A DNA stretch of 64,000 nucleotides, from assembly GCA_964035015.1 (NCBI GenBank), contig OZ036012.1, positions 257,001-321,000 of the forward strand, in the 5' to 3' direction. Position 1 is the stretch's first letter, and each line of letters begins with the position of its first letter. The stretch is from Corallium rubrum (taxonomy: Eukaryota; Cnidaria; Anthozoa; Scleralcyonacea; Coralliidae). The position numbers and the translations under genes were made by a program. The notes under the pieces are model-generated. The model was given only the letters and a program-made list of their open reading frames with translations, was not told the DNA's origin and ran no database searches. Below are positions 13,601 through 26,587 of the stretch, piece by piece.

Positions 13601-16600
13601 ATGATCACCTATAGACTAGCCATCTTCGCAGACGTTAAGATTTTAAGAAAACGTCTGCAAAGGACTCTAAGATATAGATCTGACTCTCTTAGAATCTTTT
13701 CGGATTGCAACAGTCTCAAACGCGCAGATTGCTTCGACTCTCCTAGATGTATTTTCATATAATAGTTGTGCCTATCACTGAAACATTGTTAAAATTTGCA
13801 GTGCTTAAAGCGTTATTAAATTAAACTGCCTGCTAGACCTGTTGAATATTCCGTTATGTTGCCGTATCAGTTATAAGTCTTGCGTCCAGTGATTAAACTA
13901 GCTAATAAACCCTTCTGGTCATTCGTGAATATCCTGTAGTGACTGGTGAGCTATAGGTGTTGGTTATGGGAGGTACTCCTCAAAACGCTAATTTAAACGA
14001 AAACATACAGAAATTTAAACACAACATGTTATCAAGGGAACCATTATATTATTCAAAGTGTTTTGTATTATAGCAATTACTGTTCAAATCAGGAAATTGG
14101 GCAGTTCGAAGTTAGGGAGGAAGGGTGGGAGACTTGTCTTTTGGGGTGCGACCCAAACCGCATAAACGCGAATACCGAATTATTGAAAATTAATGGAATA
14201 CCGCAATTACCTAAATGCTGTGCCTAAGCTGTGCAGTTACCGAAATACTGTATAAAAATACCATAAAACCGCAATTCAGCAAACCCCAAGGCCCCCTCGG
14301 TTAACATAATTAAGTAAGGCTACTTGAAGTACTGAGCAAATATTGACTGTGTTGACCGAAAACTCGCGGGCTCATTCCTTTTTCACCACAGAACGGGAGA
14401 AGGACAGAGCCCGACTGGCCAAGCAAAACGTTGTTGGCTGAATATCACAAGTAATATCAACAAGTCCAACATTCAGAAATAAGTTATTTAGACTTCCAAA
14501 TATAGTTTTACGACAACATTGATAATTGTCCCACGCTACCGTAAGTTTTCGTGCACCTATTTGCCTGACTATAGCAACTAGGACACAAATTTCTCATTCA
14601 ACTTGGCGGCCAAAAATAGAATGCACCCGCTTAGATAACTGGAAACGTTATAATTCCAGCTGAAACTTGACATGAACAATGTCAAAGAGTGTACGTGTTT
14701 CAGTGTACAAGTCAAAGTTACTTGTTTCTTGTTGTTTCAGTGTAAAAAGATAATTTTAAAAGTAATTTGTCATTTGACCTGATAAAATGTACATTTCGAA
14801 AACTAAACAAAAATTTTCTTTAAACACCCCCGCATTTGCATTTGTTATAAATCAATAAGTGCTATTTTAGAGAAGACTGACCTCCAAATTTTAAATTTTA
14901 ATGGCTCTATTTTCTCTTATACAGTACTTTTGCTAATTTTTGTTTTATAATCTGTAGATCCAGGCCCAGAGCCAGGTTTGGACAATCACTACCTGTCATG
15001 ATCAGTGCTGGTAAAATCTGATGTTTCTAATATATTTCTGGAAGATAAATCTAAAAACCTGGAAGTTAAATTTACTGTCACAGCGGTCAGCATGTACACA
15101 GAATGTTGGCGGAGTCGCATTGTTATCATGCATTGTTTATAGTCGCATTGTTTATCAATACTATGGAACAATCATGCTGTCCTTTTGTTGAACATTGTCT
15201 ACACTGATGGTCTGCAAACTATGGTCACAACCCAAAAGCAGGGCACAAAACATTTTCACAGGATTTTGTCAGAAGTCGAATGACTTATAGTTTTTCAGCA
15301 CTTGCCGACAAACATTAGTCAAGTTAACCCAGTTGTCTGTTACACAATGTTATTAAATACAGTAGTAGACATGCAATCCCCAAATGCAGAGAATTTTTTG
15401 TTCGCTACTTTCACAAGGTCATGTAATTATAGTAAATGGTTACATATGTACAACAAATAATGTATATACTAAACTTATCATGAAATCAATCATGGGACAA
15501 TGCTTGAAATTGTGCAGTAGGTCGTCAGCCTAAACGTTTGTGGACTGTTGGTCTACACATACAAATAGCTCAGCAAAAACAATTTCAACAACTTTCTAAT
15601 CATTAATTAATGCTGTAATTATTAGTCAATGCTTACGACATCAATAACTTCTTTTTTAAAGTCAATGTTTAAAATTAATGTTCTTCATCCCAACCTGTAA
15701 CATACTCTCTTCTAAACCTTACCGCTACTGACCTTAATCACATATCTATTGTATTTGTTTACATGATTATTCTGAATTGTGAAGTGGTCTAGAATTCCAG
15801 ATAATCCTGAATATTAAAGAAAATGAAACCCAACCCTGACCCCACCTCTAACCATGACCCTAAACCTAGCGACAATCACCAGTAACCCTAAATCTAACCA
15901 CAACCCCCCAGGGAGAAAGTTCCACCTCTCAGATCCTGACTACAACACCCCTACTGTCTTTTTGTGATATGCTTTTAGTTTAACATCCCACATGTGGGAC
16001 AGAGAAGTCCCCTAAGCAATAAGCATCAGGACATATATCATCATTGAAAATTCAGGAATGGATAGTCCTGCACCATATTCAGCGTTTGATCTGATCTTCC
16101 TCGGCCCACTCCCACCTCTTTGCTCGTGCGCTATAGAGACCTCTGCACTTTCCAGTAGCCCGAGTGCACACCTGACCCAGGTGTCTTGTTATTATTATTT
16201 TTTTGGGGTCGCGGGTATTAGTCCTCCGCGCGGCCGCTGGCGATATTGACCAATATGCTTTGCGAAACTGAGGCATGTGACTACGGCGGACCTTGGAATC
16301 TACTAGACATTGTAATGATTGTTTTACCAAAGCTCGCCAGGATCTGTCGAAGTAAAGGTAAGCTGTTTCGTTATTTCCATTGGTACAGTACGTAAGTTTA
16401 TTTAGATAGCCGTTGTCTAAATTTAGTTTATAGAGCAAAGTTTTTATACCACGTTTAAACGATTTTGTTTGAGCAGTTTGAAATCGCTTATCCGTGTATG
16501 AATTAAACATTTTGAAAAGTTGTTGAACACAATTAACTTAAGCTCATTTGGATAACTATAGTCACATAGACATGGATACATGTAAACAAATCTCTTAAAA

Positions 16601-19600
16601 ATTGACATTGTGATTACTATACTGGTATAGCTTCATGGGTCTGTTCATGTAATGACTCATGTAATCACTCAAGATTTTGAGCCTTGGACCCTTAGGGTTG
16701 TCCACATTATGTCAACATGATTTTGAGCATAATAGTGAGGCAAAAGTATAGTTCCACTCTGTGTTCTTGAAAAAACTTTTGACAAAACTATATTAAAGAT
16801 GGATTCCCACACAAGACCCAAGGCACATCACTTTCTCGATACATAACATGCACAATGCAAACCGTAACCCATAACCATTTTGGTTGTGCATGTACTGTAT
16901 TGAGAAAGAGCCCTAGGCACCTCATTTTAAGACCATTCCTGGTTACAATGACTTCCAGACATACATCACTTCCAGTATATCCAGTTCTAGATGACTACTG
17001 GTACAAGTTTTAATGCTTCAGTGTCAGTTGCCTCCTGTGTTTACTGTCATCTACTAATTCATTTTGCCTGTCTTTATGCGAATCATAATGGAGCATAGTA
17101 GATAGTGATGCTACAGTATTTGAGCAAGGTTTAAAATACATGTTCTCTTTAGTTCATCCACCTGATATTGATTGAAATTCCACTTTTATACCCTGGGCTA
17201 AATTACTGTAACTGTCACAAACCCATACCCAGGGTCTTTATTACTTGCCTTTTATGTACCTAATTCTATGTTGTCTCAATCTAGGTTGGCCATGCATGTA
17301 AGTTTATAATGGTAGTCAATAAAAAAATTGTTCTTTGTAAAACAAGTGAGTGTGCTTTCTAACATGTCCTCCTCCACCAATCTCGTTGTCCACAGTCATT
17401 GCCATGCCCATTGCCCATGCCCAGTAGCCCGAATTAACGCCTAGCGGGCGTCTTGTTTTTTATAAAAACTGTTTCTTTGTCACCACTACTCATTTTGACC
17501 GCTGAAAACATTCAGATTTCGGAGGAGTACAATAGGTGATAACGCCTCGCGCGAGTGGAAATAGTTCACTGTCACATGATGTACGGTTGACGTAATTCTA
17601 TTTCAGGACATGCTCAAATTCAGAAGACCTAAAACTTTTCATATATCTTCTCAGAGTTATTCACATAAAAAGTACTGCCTATCCGGTCCTTTCCGCCGAG
17701 AGGATATTGCTCATGCGTAAATTTAGGCCTGGTTCATAAGTGGCATTTAATTCAGACGAATTTAACTCAATGAATTAAATGCGACTGTAGTGCGAGGTAT
17801 GAAACGAATTAAATTCGACTGAAGAGTTAAATTCGATCTGAGACGTTGTGTCCGTCACGGTCAGACGGATACGTCTGAAATGCGTGTTGGTTTCAGACGT
17901 CGCTGTATCGTCGCATCGAATTAAATGCATAATTTATGATAACATATTTTTTGAGCCAGTGATCAGATTTTTGTTTACTTCACATGCGTATTGGACGTTT
18001 TTGGCGGGATTTTCCTTGCTCGTCACTGAATTAAATTCGCCGCCGACTTTACGTCGACTTTAACTATTGATTAAATTCGTCTGAATTAAATGCGACGTAA
18101 GAACCAGGCCTTAGAAGCGATTAAATTTGCTCGTGAAGTCTAAAAAATTCTTAAGACGTTTAATCGATTTTTGCCGAGTATAAGATGCTGCCACCTTTCA
18201 TGCTATAAAAATATCAACAGTACACCAAAATAAACAGAGAAAATTTGCTCATGAATTATAATTATTTAATTGTCACTTGGGGGGCGATTACATGGACCGG
18301 GTTGGCCCGATTAACCGAGCTAGCCCGGTTAACCGGGATGAGTTTACGAAACGATTACATGGAGCGGGCTAGCCCGGTATGCCGGGATGATTTCAGGCCG
18401 AAATTCGCAATTATCAAGTAAATAAGGGCAAAGTTACGTTACTTTTACTTCAGTTTTACACTAATTAGTCTATTATTTATTTTGTAAGCCCATCGTTAAT
18501 AAAAAGATTGTTAATGTCTTAGCTAACCCAGGAAAGCGTCTTCACGAAGACTAATTAATTTATTAAATCTTCGCTTTGATCACAAAACACACAAACAACG
18601 TTGATGTTCTATTTCAGTTCATTTCCGCACTATTTATTCACACAGTCAAGCAAACGAACGCGTATCGAAGCGAGTTCAACAGTTTTTCAGCCCGGTTTGG
18701 ACATTTTCATCCAGGTTAACCGGGCTAGCCCGGTTGCGACAACCGGGATCCCGGCAAACCGGGCTAGCCCGCTTGCCATGTAATCGAAATGTTAAAACAA
18801 CATGCGTTTTATATATAAAGCGGGCTAGCCCGGTCCATGTAATCGCCCCCTTAGGAGGCTGCGACATGTCTGCTCCTATTGTATATGAGTATATATGAAG
18901 AATCGGCCATAGAATATTTAATCATTTTTACCCTAAAAACCGAATAGACCTACAAAATATGCCCCATTCGCTTTCTAGGGATAAGTTCAAATAAAAAGAA
19001 GTTGTTTTTATGTAATATTGAGAAACGAAAACGGCCTTATCTGCAAAGCGTAAGGCATTTCCGGTCATGACAATGTAAACAAAGCGAAACAATAGCTTAA
19101 CTTTGGGCGGTTCGTGCGCTTACAAAATACGTTTGCCGACAGCTGCTATTAAAGTTACTAAACTTACGGTATTATATTACGACAAAATACACACGACATT
19201 TCCAGGCTAGGTGCCACTTCAGAGAAATCTTAATTTATAAAACTTGACTAATCAGGTGCTGTAAGCGAACTTAAAAAGTAAGTCAAAAGAAAGAGACCAT
19301 ATCTGATACAAAACAAAACAAAGAGCTTGTATCCTTCAACCCAGATGAAACACAAGGTCTATATATTGCACTGCAGGAAAAAAAATTGAAATTCAAATCT
19401 AAATTGGTGGAGAAATAACAAGATCATTTCGAGGTATTGTCAGCTCTCATTTCCGCTCGAATCTTAGCCATTCCAGCCGAAGCATAAAAAATGTGTCAAA
19501 AATGAAGAACAAATTATCAAGTGACATTTTTTATAGCGGTTTAATAGTAAGTGAGGTAAAGGTAAATAATGGGCGAGAAACAAAGGAAACTCATATTTGC

Positions 19601-22600
19601 CTTCAAAAACCGTTGGTCGGTTTTTAGGGAGATAGCCTCTTAAGTAGCTTATTATATGGCACTTTTTATTCAAAAATCAATCATGCATTTTCTGGTCTCC
19701 GCCTCCTTTAACTTCGTCAAAATACAGAACTAGGGTTCTGCTGTTTATTTTCGTCTCAACATTAAGATTTGCTTTTAGAATGTTAGCAGTCATCTATTTT
19801 AGATATTTTTATTGTTTTGAGATAATAAAAGTTTTTTAAGTCGTGTATTTTTAGAATTTTGTTGTTTGTTTTTAATCGTAAGGCGTTACCAATTCACGTC
19901 AGCAACCAATCACGGCGCACGATTTCAACGGAAGTAACCTGAGCCATATAATAAAAGAAATCCCTTTTCAAGATCCTTTTTTATCCTTTTGTCGAAGAAC
20001 GCTGACGGCTTAAATGACAAATTACCGCATTACTGTCATTTGCAGCTAAGTGGAAACACCGCCCGTCAAAACATGTTCAAAACATGTTCAAAAGTTAACA
20101 CCGTGAAATTGACACGGTGGGATTGGCAAGACGTGATTGGCTAAGAGTACAAACATGTACGTATCGAAGGGAAACATAATATGTTTCCCAGGAAAACTTT
20201 TATGTTTGCCCTTGGCGGTGTTTCCACTTAGGTGATCTTTGGAGCATCCCGAGAAAGAAATACAATGTTTACTAGTTGACAGAGCGTGAGGTCTGTATTA
20301 CCACTAGTGTCATGTTGCACGGAAGTTTTTATAGACGTACCAAAATAGGTGAATACTTACGGTAACGTGCGGCAATTCAATTTTATGGTAGAACTGTAGT
20401 TTAAAACATAATTAAACAATTTTGAATATTGGACATGCTAAAATTACTTGAGTGATTAACCAACAGCATTTTCCGTAGGGATTGTAGTCAAAAAAATTTC
20501 GAAGAGAAATATCGCCGAAAAAGGTGAGCCCTCAGTCTTTTGACCAGCGCGGCGAAAAGACTTCAAGTAGTCAAACGCGGGTTGTTTTTTACGAAAATAG
20601 TGATAATCACGCGAAACTAATTATGTCTATCAACTGATTTAACTGTTTAACATATTTAATCTCATCTTTCTCGTGCATCAACTGTTTTAAATGCTTATAA
20701 TATAGAGGGGGACATTGGGATTTTCGCTATTGCGGTATCAGTGCTGGTTTTGTACTGTATTTTGGTAATTTTGCAGCTTCGGTGGGGTATTTTGTTTTAT
20801 CCATTCAAGCAGTTTTGGCATTCCTTTTTGGCATTCATTTCTTTTTGGCGGTATTACGGTTCGGAACACCAGTGTCCCCTTCATAATAGTGGCCGTTGTG
20901 CCGCTTATCCACAAAGCTCGGTTTTCGTATAAGATCGTCTCCATATTTTTATGCAGTGACCTAAAATTAAAACTAAACAGTCCGAACAATCATTCAAAGC
21001 TATATTCTATTTTTATATAATCGTTCCAATCCCTTAGAGCTCAAGTCGATTGCGTGTAGCTGCTCGACTCAAATCAACAACTTTAGCGCATATAGTTAAA
21101 ATGATACTATAACTATGTCGTTTCTACGAAGCGCATAACTTTGCGCGCGTGAATTTTGAAAATTGAATAGGTATAACTCCAGTCTTTTTTGTTCCAGTAA
21201 GTAATGAATTGGGTGGAGACATGTTTTGGCTCCATCTCAGTTGAAGCCGCAGCTCTACGAACGATATTTGGATGCACAACTGCAAGTGATGGAATCAATG
21301 TGGAGCGCGGTCCGTTAAAATCGCATTGAGCACCACCCGTAAAAATCTCTGACCTGCAGTCTGTTACTAATTGGACGAGAAACAGGGTCCTTAAAAATCG
21401 CACGTACACGGCGGCTTGTAAAAACGGCCGTGAAAATCGCATGTGGAGGTTGCAAAGACGACGCGACAGCTGTTAAAATTGCACAAAAAGTTCTGAAACT
21501 GAATCTAATTAGTTCGTAGGGCTTCTGTGGATTTCTTTTGAGAAACCTATTTTTCATACTGTTTAGCCTATTGCCCTAAATAGTCACAAATTTAAATAAT
21601 ATTTTCGCCAAAGTTTGTCGCCTTATCTAGCCGCTATACCGTGCTCCAGAACGTCGATAGTTTGATAAAAAGTTGCGTCGCGGTGGCCGCGCGCTAATGC
21701 AAAGAAGTCGCTTGTGCGGGAACTGCATATTAACTGGAAAACAAAAGTATTCAGTTTAGACAATAGTTACTATATTTCGATTGTTGTTTCTACACTGCCT
21801 ACGCAACACGCTACTTTTATTACACTATTCAGTTTAGACAGTTCAGTCGCCATTTTCGAATAAGTATGCGCTGGCTATACAGTGATAACAATGGCATCTG
21901 GGAAAGCTAGCAATCGCTCCAATGATTTTGTGGCCCGAGTCAATATGTCGACCTCCGTTATATGATCACCTATAGACTAGCCATCTTCGCAGACGTTCTT
22001 CAAGTCGTCAGAATGACCCTAAGATTTTAAGAAAACGTCTGCAAAGGACTCTAAGATATAGATCTGACTCTCTTGGAATCTTATTGGATTGCAACAGTCT
22101 CAAACGCGCAGATTGCTTCGACTCTCCTAGATGTATTTTCATATAATATTGTGCCTATCACTGAAACACTGTTAAAATTTGCAGTGATTAAAGCTCTATT
22201 AAATTAAACTGCTTACTAGAACTGTTGAATATTCCGTTATGTTGCCGTATCAGTTATAAGTCTTGCGTCCAGTGATTAAGCTAGCTAATAAACCCTTCTG
22301 GTCATTCATGAATATCCTGTAGTGACTGGTGAGCTATAGGTGTTGGTTATGGGAGGTACTCCTCAAAATGCTAATTTAAACGAAAACATACGGAAATTTA
22401 AACACAACATGTTATCAAGGGAACAATTCTATTATTCAAAGTGTTTTGTATTATAGCATTTACTGTTCAAATCAGGAAATTGGGCAGTTCGAAGTTAGGA
22501 TGGGAGACTTGTCTTTAGGGGTGCGACCCAAACCGCATAAACGTGAATATCGAATTATTAAAAATAAGTGGAATACCGTACAGTTACCGAAATACTGTAC

Positions 22601-25600
22601 AAAAATACCATAAAACCACAATACAGAAAATCCCAAGGCAACCCGGTTAACAAAATGAAGTAAGGCTAATTGAAGTACTGAGAAAATATTGACTGTGTTG
22701 ACCGAAAACTCGCGGGCTCATTCCTTTTTCACCACAGAACGGGAGAAGGACAGAGCCCGACTGGCCAAGCAAAACGTTGTTGGCTGAATATCACAAGTAA
22801 TATCAACACGTCCAACATTCAGAAATAAGTTATTTAGACTTCCAAATATAGTTTTACGACAACATTGATAATTGTCCCACGCTACCGTAAGTTTTCGTGC
22901 ACCTATTTGCCTGACTATAGCAACTAGGACACAAATTTCTCATTCAACTTGGCGGCCAAAAATAGAATACACCCTCTTAGATAACTGGAAACGTTATAAT
23001 TCCAGCTGAAACTTGACATGAACAATGTCAAAGAGTGTACGTGTTTCAGTGTACAAGTCAAAGTTACTTGTTTCTTGTTGTTTCAGTGTAAAAAGATAAT
23101 TTTAAAAGTAATTTGTCATTCGACCTGATAAAATGTACATTTCGAAAACTAAACAAAAATTTTCTTTAAACACCCCCGCATTAGCATTTGTTATAAATCA
23201 ATAAGTGCTATTTTAGAGAAGACTGACCTCCAAATTTTAAGGTCGCGTTCACACATTAGGCTAACCGCTCCAAAAAGATGGGCTTACCGTAGCAAAATTT
23301 ACGTCTGTTTATACTGCAACGTAGTGACTACGGCAAACCACTCCGGAACAGTGTAAACACAACAAAGAAACGAACAATTATTTTTGAAAGGAAGACTTGC
23401 CGTAATGTAATAGTGTAAACGGAGACTAAGTTGGTTATAATTCCTTTTGTTAAAGGTCAATAACTTGGTTAAAGGTGGTCTTGCGCATTAGCTCATTTGC
23501 ATATCAAATTGAAAAATATCAGGGAAATGTACTTTTCTGATCTATATAGACCGATGGCAAAGCCGGCGATTTCACTCACTTTAGCGTACATTCTCGCAAA
23601 CATCTCAAGGGCAGTGGTTTCGCGTCTGATCTCTGATTGGGGTCACAATACATCTTTCAAGATTCAGCGGGAGTAAAGTGTGCGGTAGAATAAGTATCGC
23701 GGGATTCACCGTATTTTGTGATAGGTGTATTAAAGTTGGGTTGTTCGGGACATTGAGGTTCACGGCACAGGAAAAGTCCAGTCCTCTTTTTTCCCCGATA
23801 ACCTATTTTGATGACGTCAAATAATAGAATAATCGAGAGGGGACTAATGAATTTTCATTCTTAGACCCTTGACTGTGGAAACGAGATTGCTCCTACTCGT
23901 CTATAAGGTTCTAACAAAAGTTCATGAAGGGTCAAGTCAAGCTGCTTTTTAAGAGCAATAAACGAGAAAGTTTATTTATGCCCATACGTAAGTTTCATTA
24001 CATAAGTTTCTTTAAGTTGGTACAAACAATGCTACTGGTTTATCTTCAAGGAAAATGTAATTCACTTTACACAGTAAGTTGTCGTAACTGACTGCCAAAG
24101 GCGTGATATTGTACTACAACTTTAGCCGGCGCTAGGGAGAAGAGCCAGGGGTTACGCTAGGGGAAGCAGGCTTGAGACAAAAAACACATTTTTGACCAAC
24201 ACCGCTGCCAAACGTTTGCGCATGCGTGAATTTACTAGAGTAAATATTGCAAGAGAAGTTGGAACTAGCAGTGGCAACAACAACCAGACAGTGAAGACAA
24301 AGCAAGATTCGACAGTTACAATATTGACAAAGAACAACAACCTACCTTTTTGGAGTGCTTGTGATTTTAACTTTTGAGTGGGACTCTCCAACCAGTGAAA
24401 ATATTTCTGTGATTGCCCGCTCTCTTTTTAAAGTACAAGCTCGATTAGACCTCGCGCAGGCAAAAAACGTTTGGCAGCGGTGGGGTTTTTGACGAGGATT
24501 CCGGGACCGCTCAACGCACAGGGAGCCCAACTCTGACGCCTGTACATGTGGTGTGTTTCTCTGTGTTTTATTCATATATTATGAGATGAGACCGCGGTGC
24601 TTGCTGAAAGCTGATGTAAGTTGCATGCACAGTAATTGGAAACTCGAAACAGCTGCCACGTGAATACGCGTGACGATCACTGAAAGCTGAGATGACAGAA
24701 GACTCGTGCGCGGCATAACACGCAGCGCGGGTGTTCGGCCATGCGTCAAATTCTTAGAGTTTGCATTACAACCACACAGAACGTGTTCTGTCGTCTCAGC
24801 TTTCAGTGATCGTCACGCGTATTCACGTGGCAGCTGTTTCGAGTTTCAAACTACCGCCCGTGCAATTTACACGAGTTTTCACGAGGTCTCAGCTGTTAGC
24901 AAGCACCGCGGTCTCATAATATATGAATAAAACACAGTGAAACACACCACATCTGCAGGCGTCAGAGTTGGGCTCCTGTGCTCAACGTTGAAAAAAAGAG
25001 CGGAAAACGAGGCAGGGAAATCATGCTTGAAACATGCTTTGGAACGAGAGGACAGATAAAGTTTTTGACGAAATACACGAAAAACAGCTTTTAGAGATAT
25101 TACGCCAAAAAGTCTGTCTCTTTCCCCGTTTTTATTAATTGCTAAAATGTCTGTCCTAACAAACTAAATATTAAGTTTGTGGTGTTTCAAATTTTCCAAA
25201 GCAAGATCTTTTGTATTTTTTTCACATCAGTAACATCCTTGAGGTAACCTTTTTATCAAGCTGCATTCAGTTTTAACGTGAACTCCTTTCATTTAAAAAT
25301 ACACAACTAAAACAGTGTTACTTACATACCTGTCCATGAGAGATCATTATATCCTCCAAAAATGTATTTTCCCACACGAACAATGGTAACTGTGGCTCCT
25401 TTACGGTCACATCTTGAGTGAAATGTAGACGCTGCCCAACCATCTCTGGAGGCACGGTAGCAAAGATTCCAACGAGTCTTGACAGGAAGCCACTGTTTAA
25501 TTTGTTGACGAAACTTCGGTTTTCCAGATAGGATAATCGACCAAAATTCATCTAAAAAGCGTGGTAAAGCAAAAGAAAGTTAGAATATTAAAAATACACA

Positions 25601-26440
25601 ATTATATATATATATATATATATAGCGTCAGGCACGTAACTTGTCCCAACTTCTTTCATGTTACTGATTTAACTTGGTATCTGTATAAGTAATTTTGTAA
25701 ACGTGTATTGTCCAGTAAACTTGTTAATTTGTTTATTTTGTAACCATCTTATATAGTATTGCGTAAATTGTTGTCCAATTATGCTTGTACAATCAAAATA
25801 TGGCAAGGTTTATAAAAATTTTAAAAAATGACAAGTCAGTACATATTTCGTTATTCGAAATTTCGACTGTTGACAGTTTTAAGGTTTCTTATCTTTGTAA
25901 CACACTGTCATGAATAGAGTATAATTAAAGATTATTATAATATAAAATACAAACCTGATGTTACGTTTATGAGAGTCTGATTTACATTTTCCAGCCGTGT
26001 TTCAAGTTGAAAGAGCTTGTTTAGTATGTTATTGACCTTTGAAAACATAATAGAATGTGATGAATTCTTCAAATCCCTAAAAAATAGACATTCTACTGAC
26101 AATACCCCGAAAAGCGTTTGACGCTGGATATTTAACTGACAAACATGCTTTTTGAACTTCATTTTCAAGCTTTTTCTCAAATTCATTCAGCTTGTGTTAA
26201 ACCATTTTTGACATATTTGTGGACCTTTATTAACAATTCATTTTCAAAATTCAGCAAAGTCAGCCAAATTGCAAAAACGTATATCCCATGCATACATGAA
26301 AAACACAGCTAATCGCTTGGGTAAGTAAACATGTGTGCATATCAAACATAAAGACCTTGAGAATGAAGTTAAATGTTATTTTTTCAAATAAAAATAATTG
26401 ATTTTAAAGTACTCCTTTCTGGGATATGCCTAACACCAAA

Positions 26441-26520
<80 letters not shown>

Positions 26521-26525
26521 TATAC

Positions 26526-26587
<62 letters not shown>

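Noticed and set aside
16079-16510. 143-residue minus-strand frame
   Set aside because: Part of it ([15 protein letters not shown]) is the translated repeat also seen at 29815-29900; the rest has no domain or splice support.
25318-25551. Minus-strand frame [14 protein letters not shown]... from an ATG
   Set aside because: Wrong frame of the TLDc exon; the frame set by the splice sites reads the TLDc domain.
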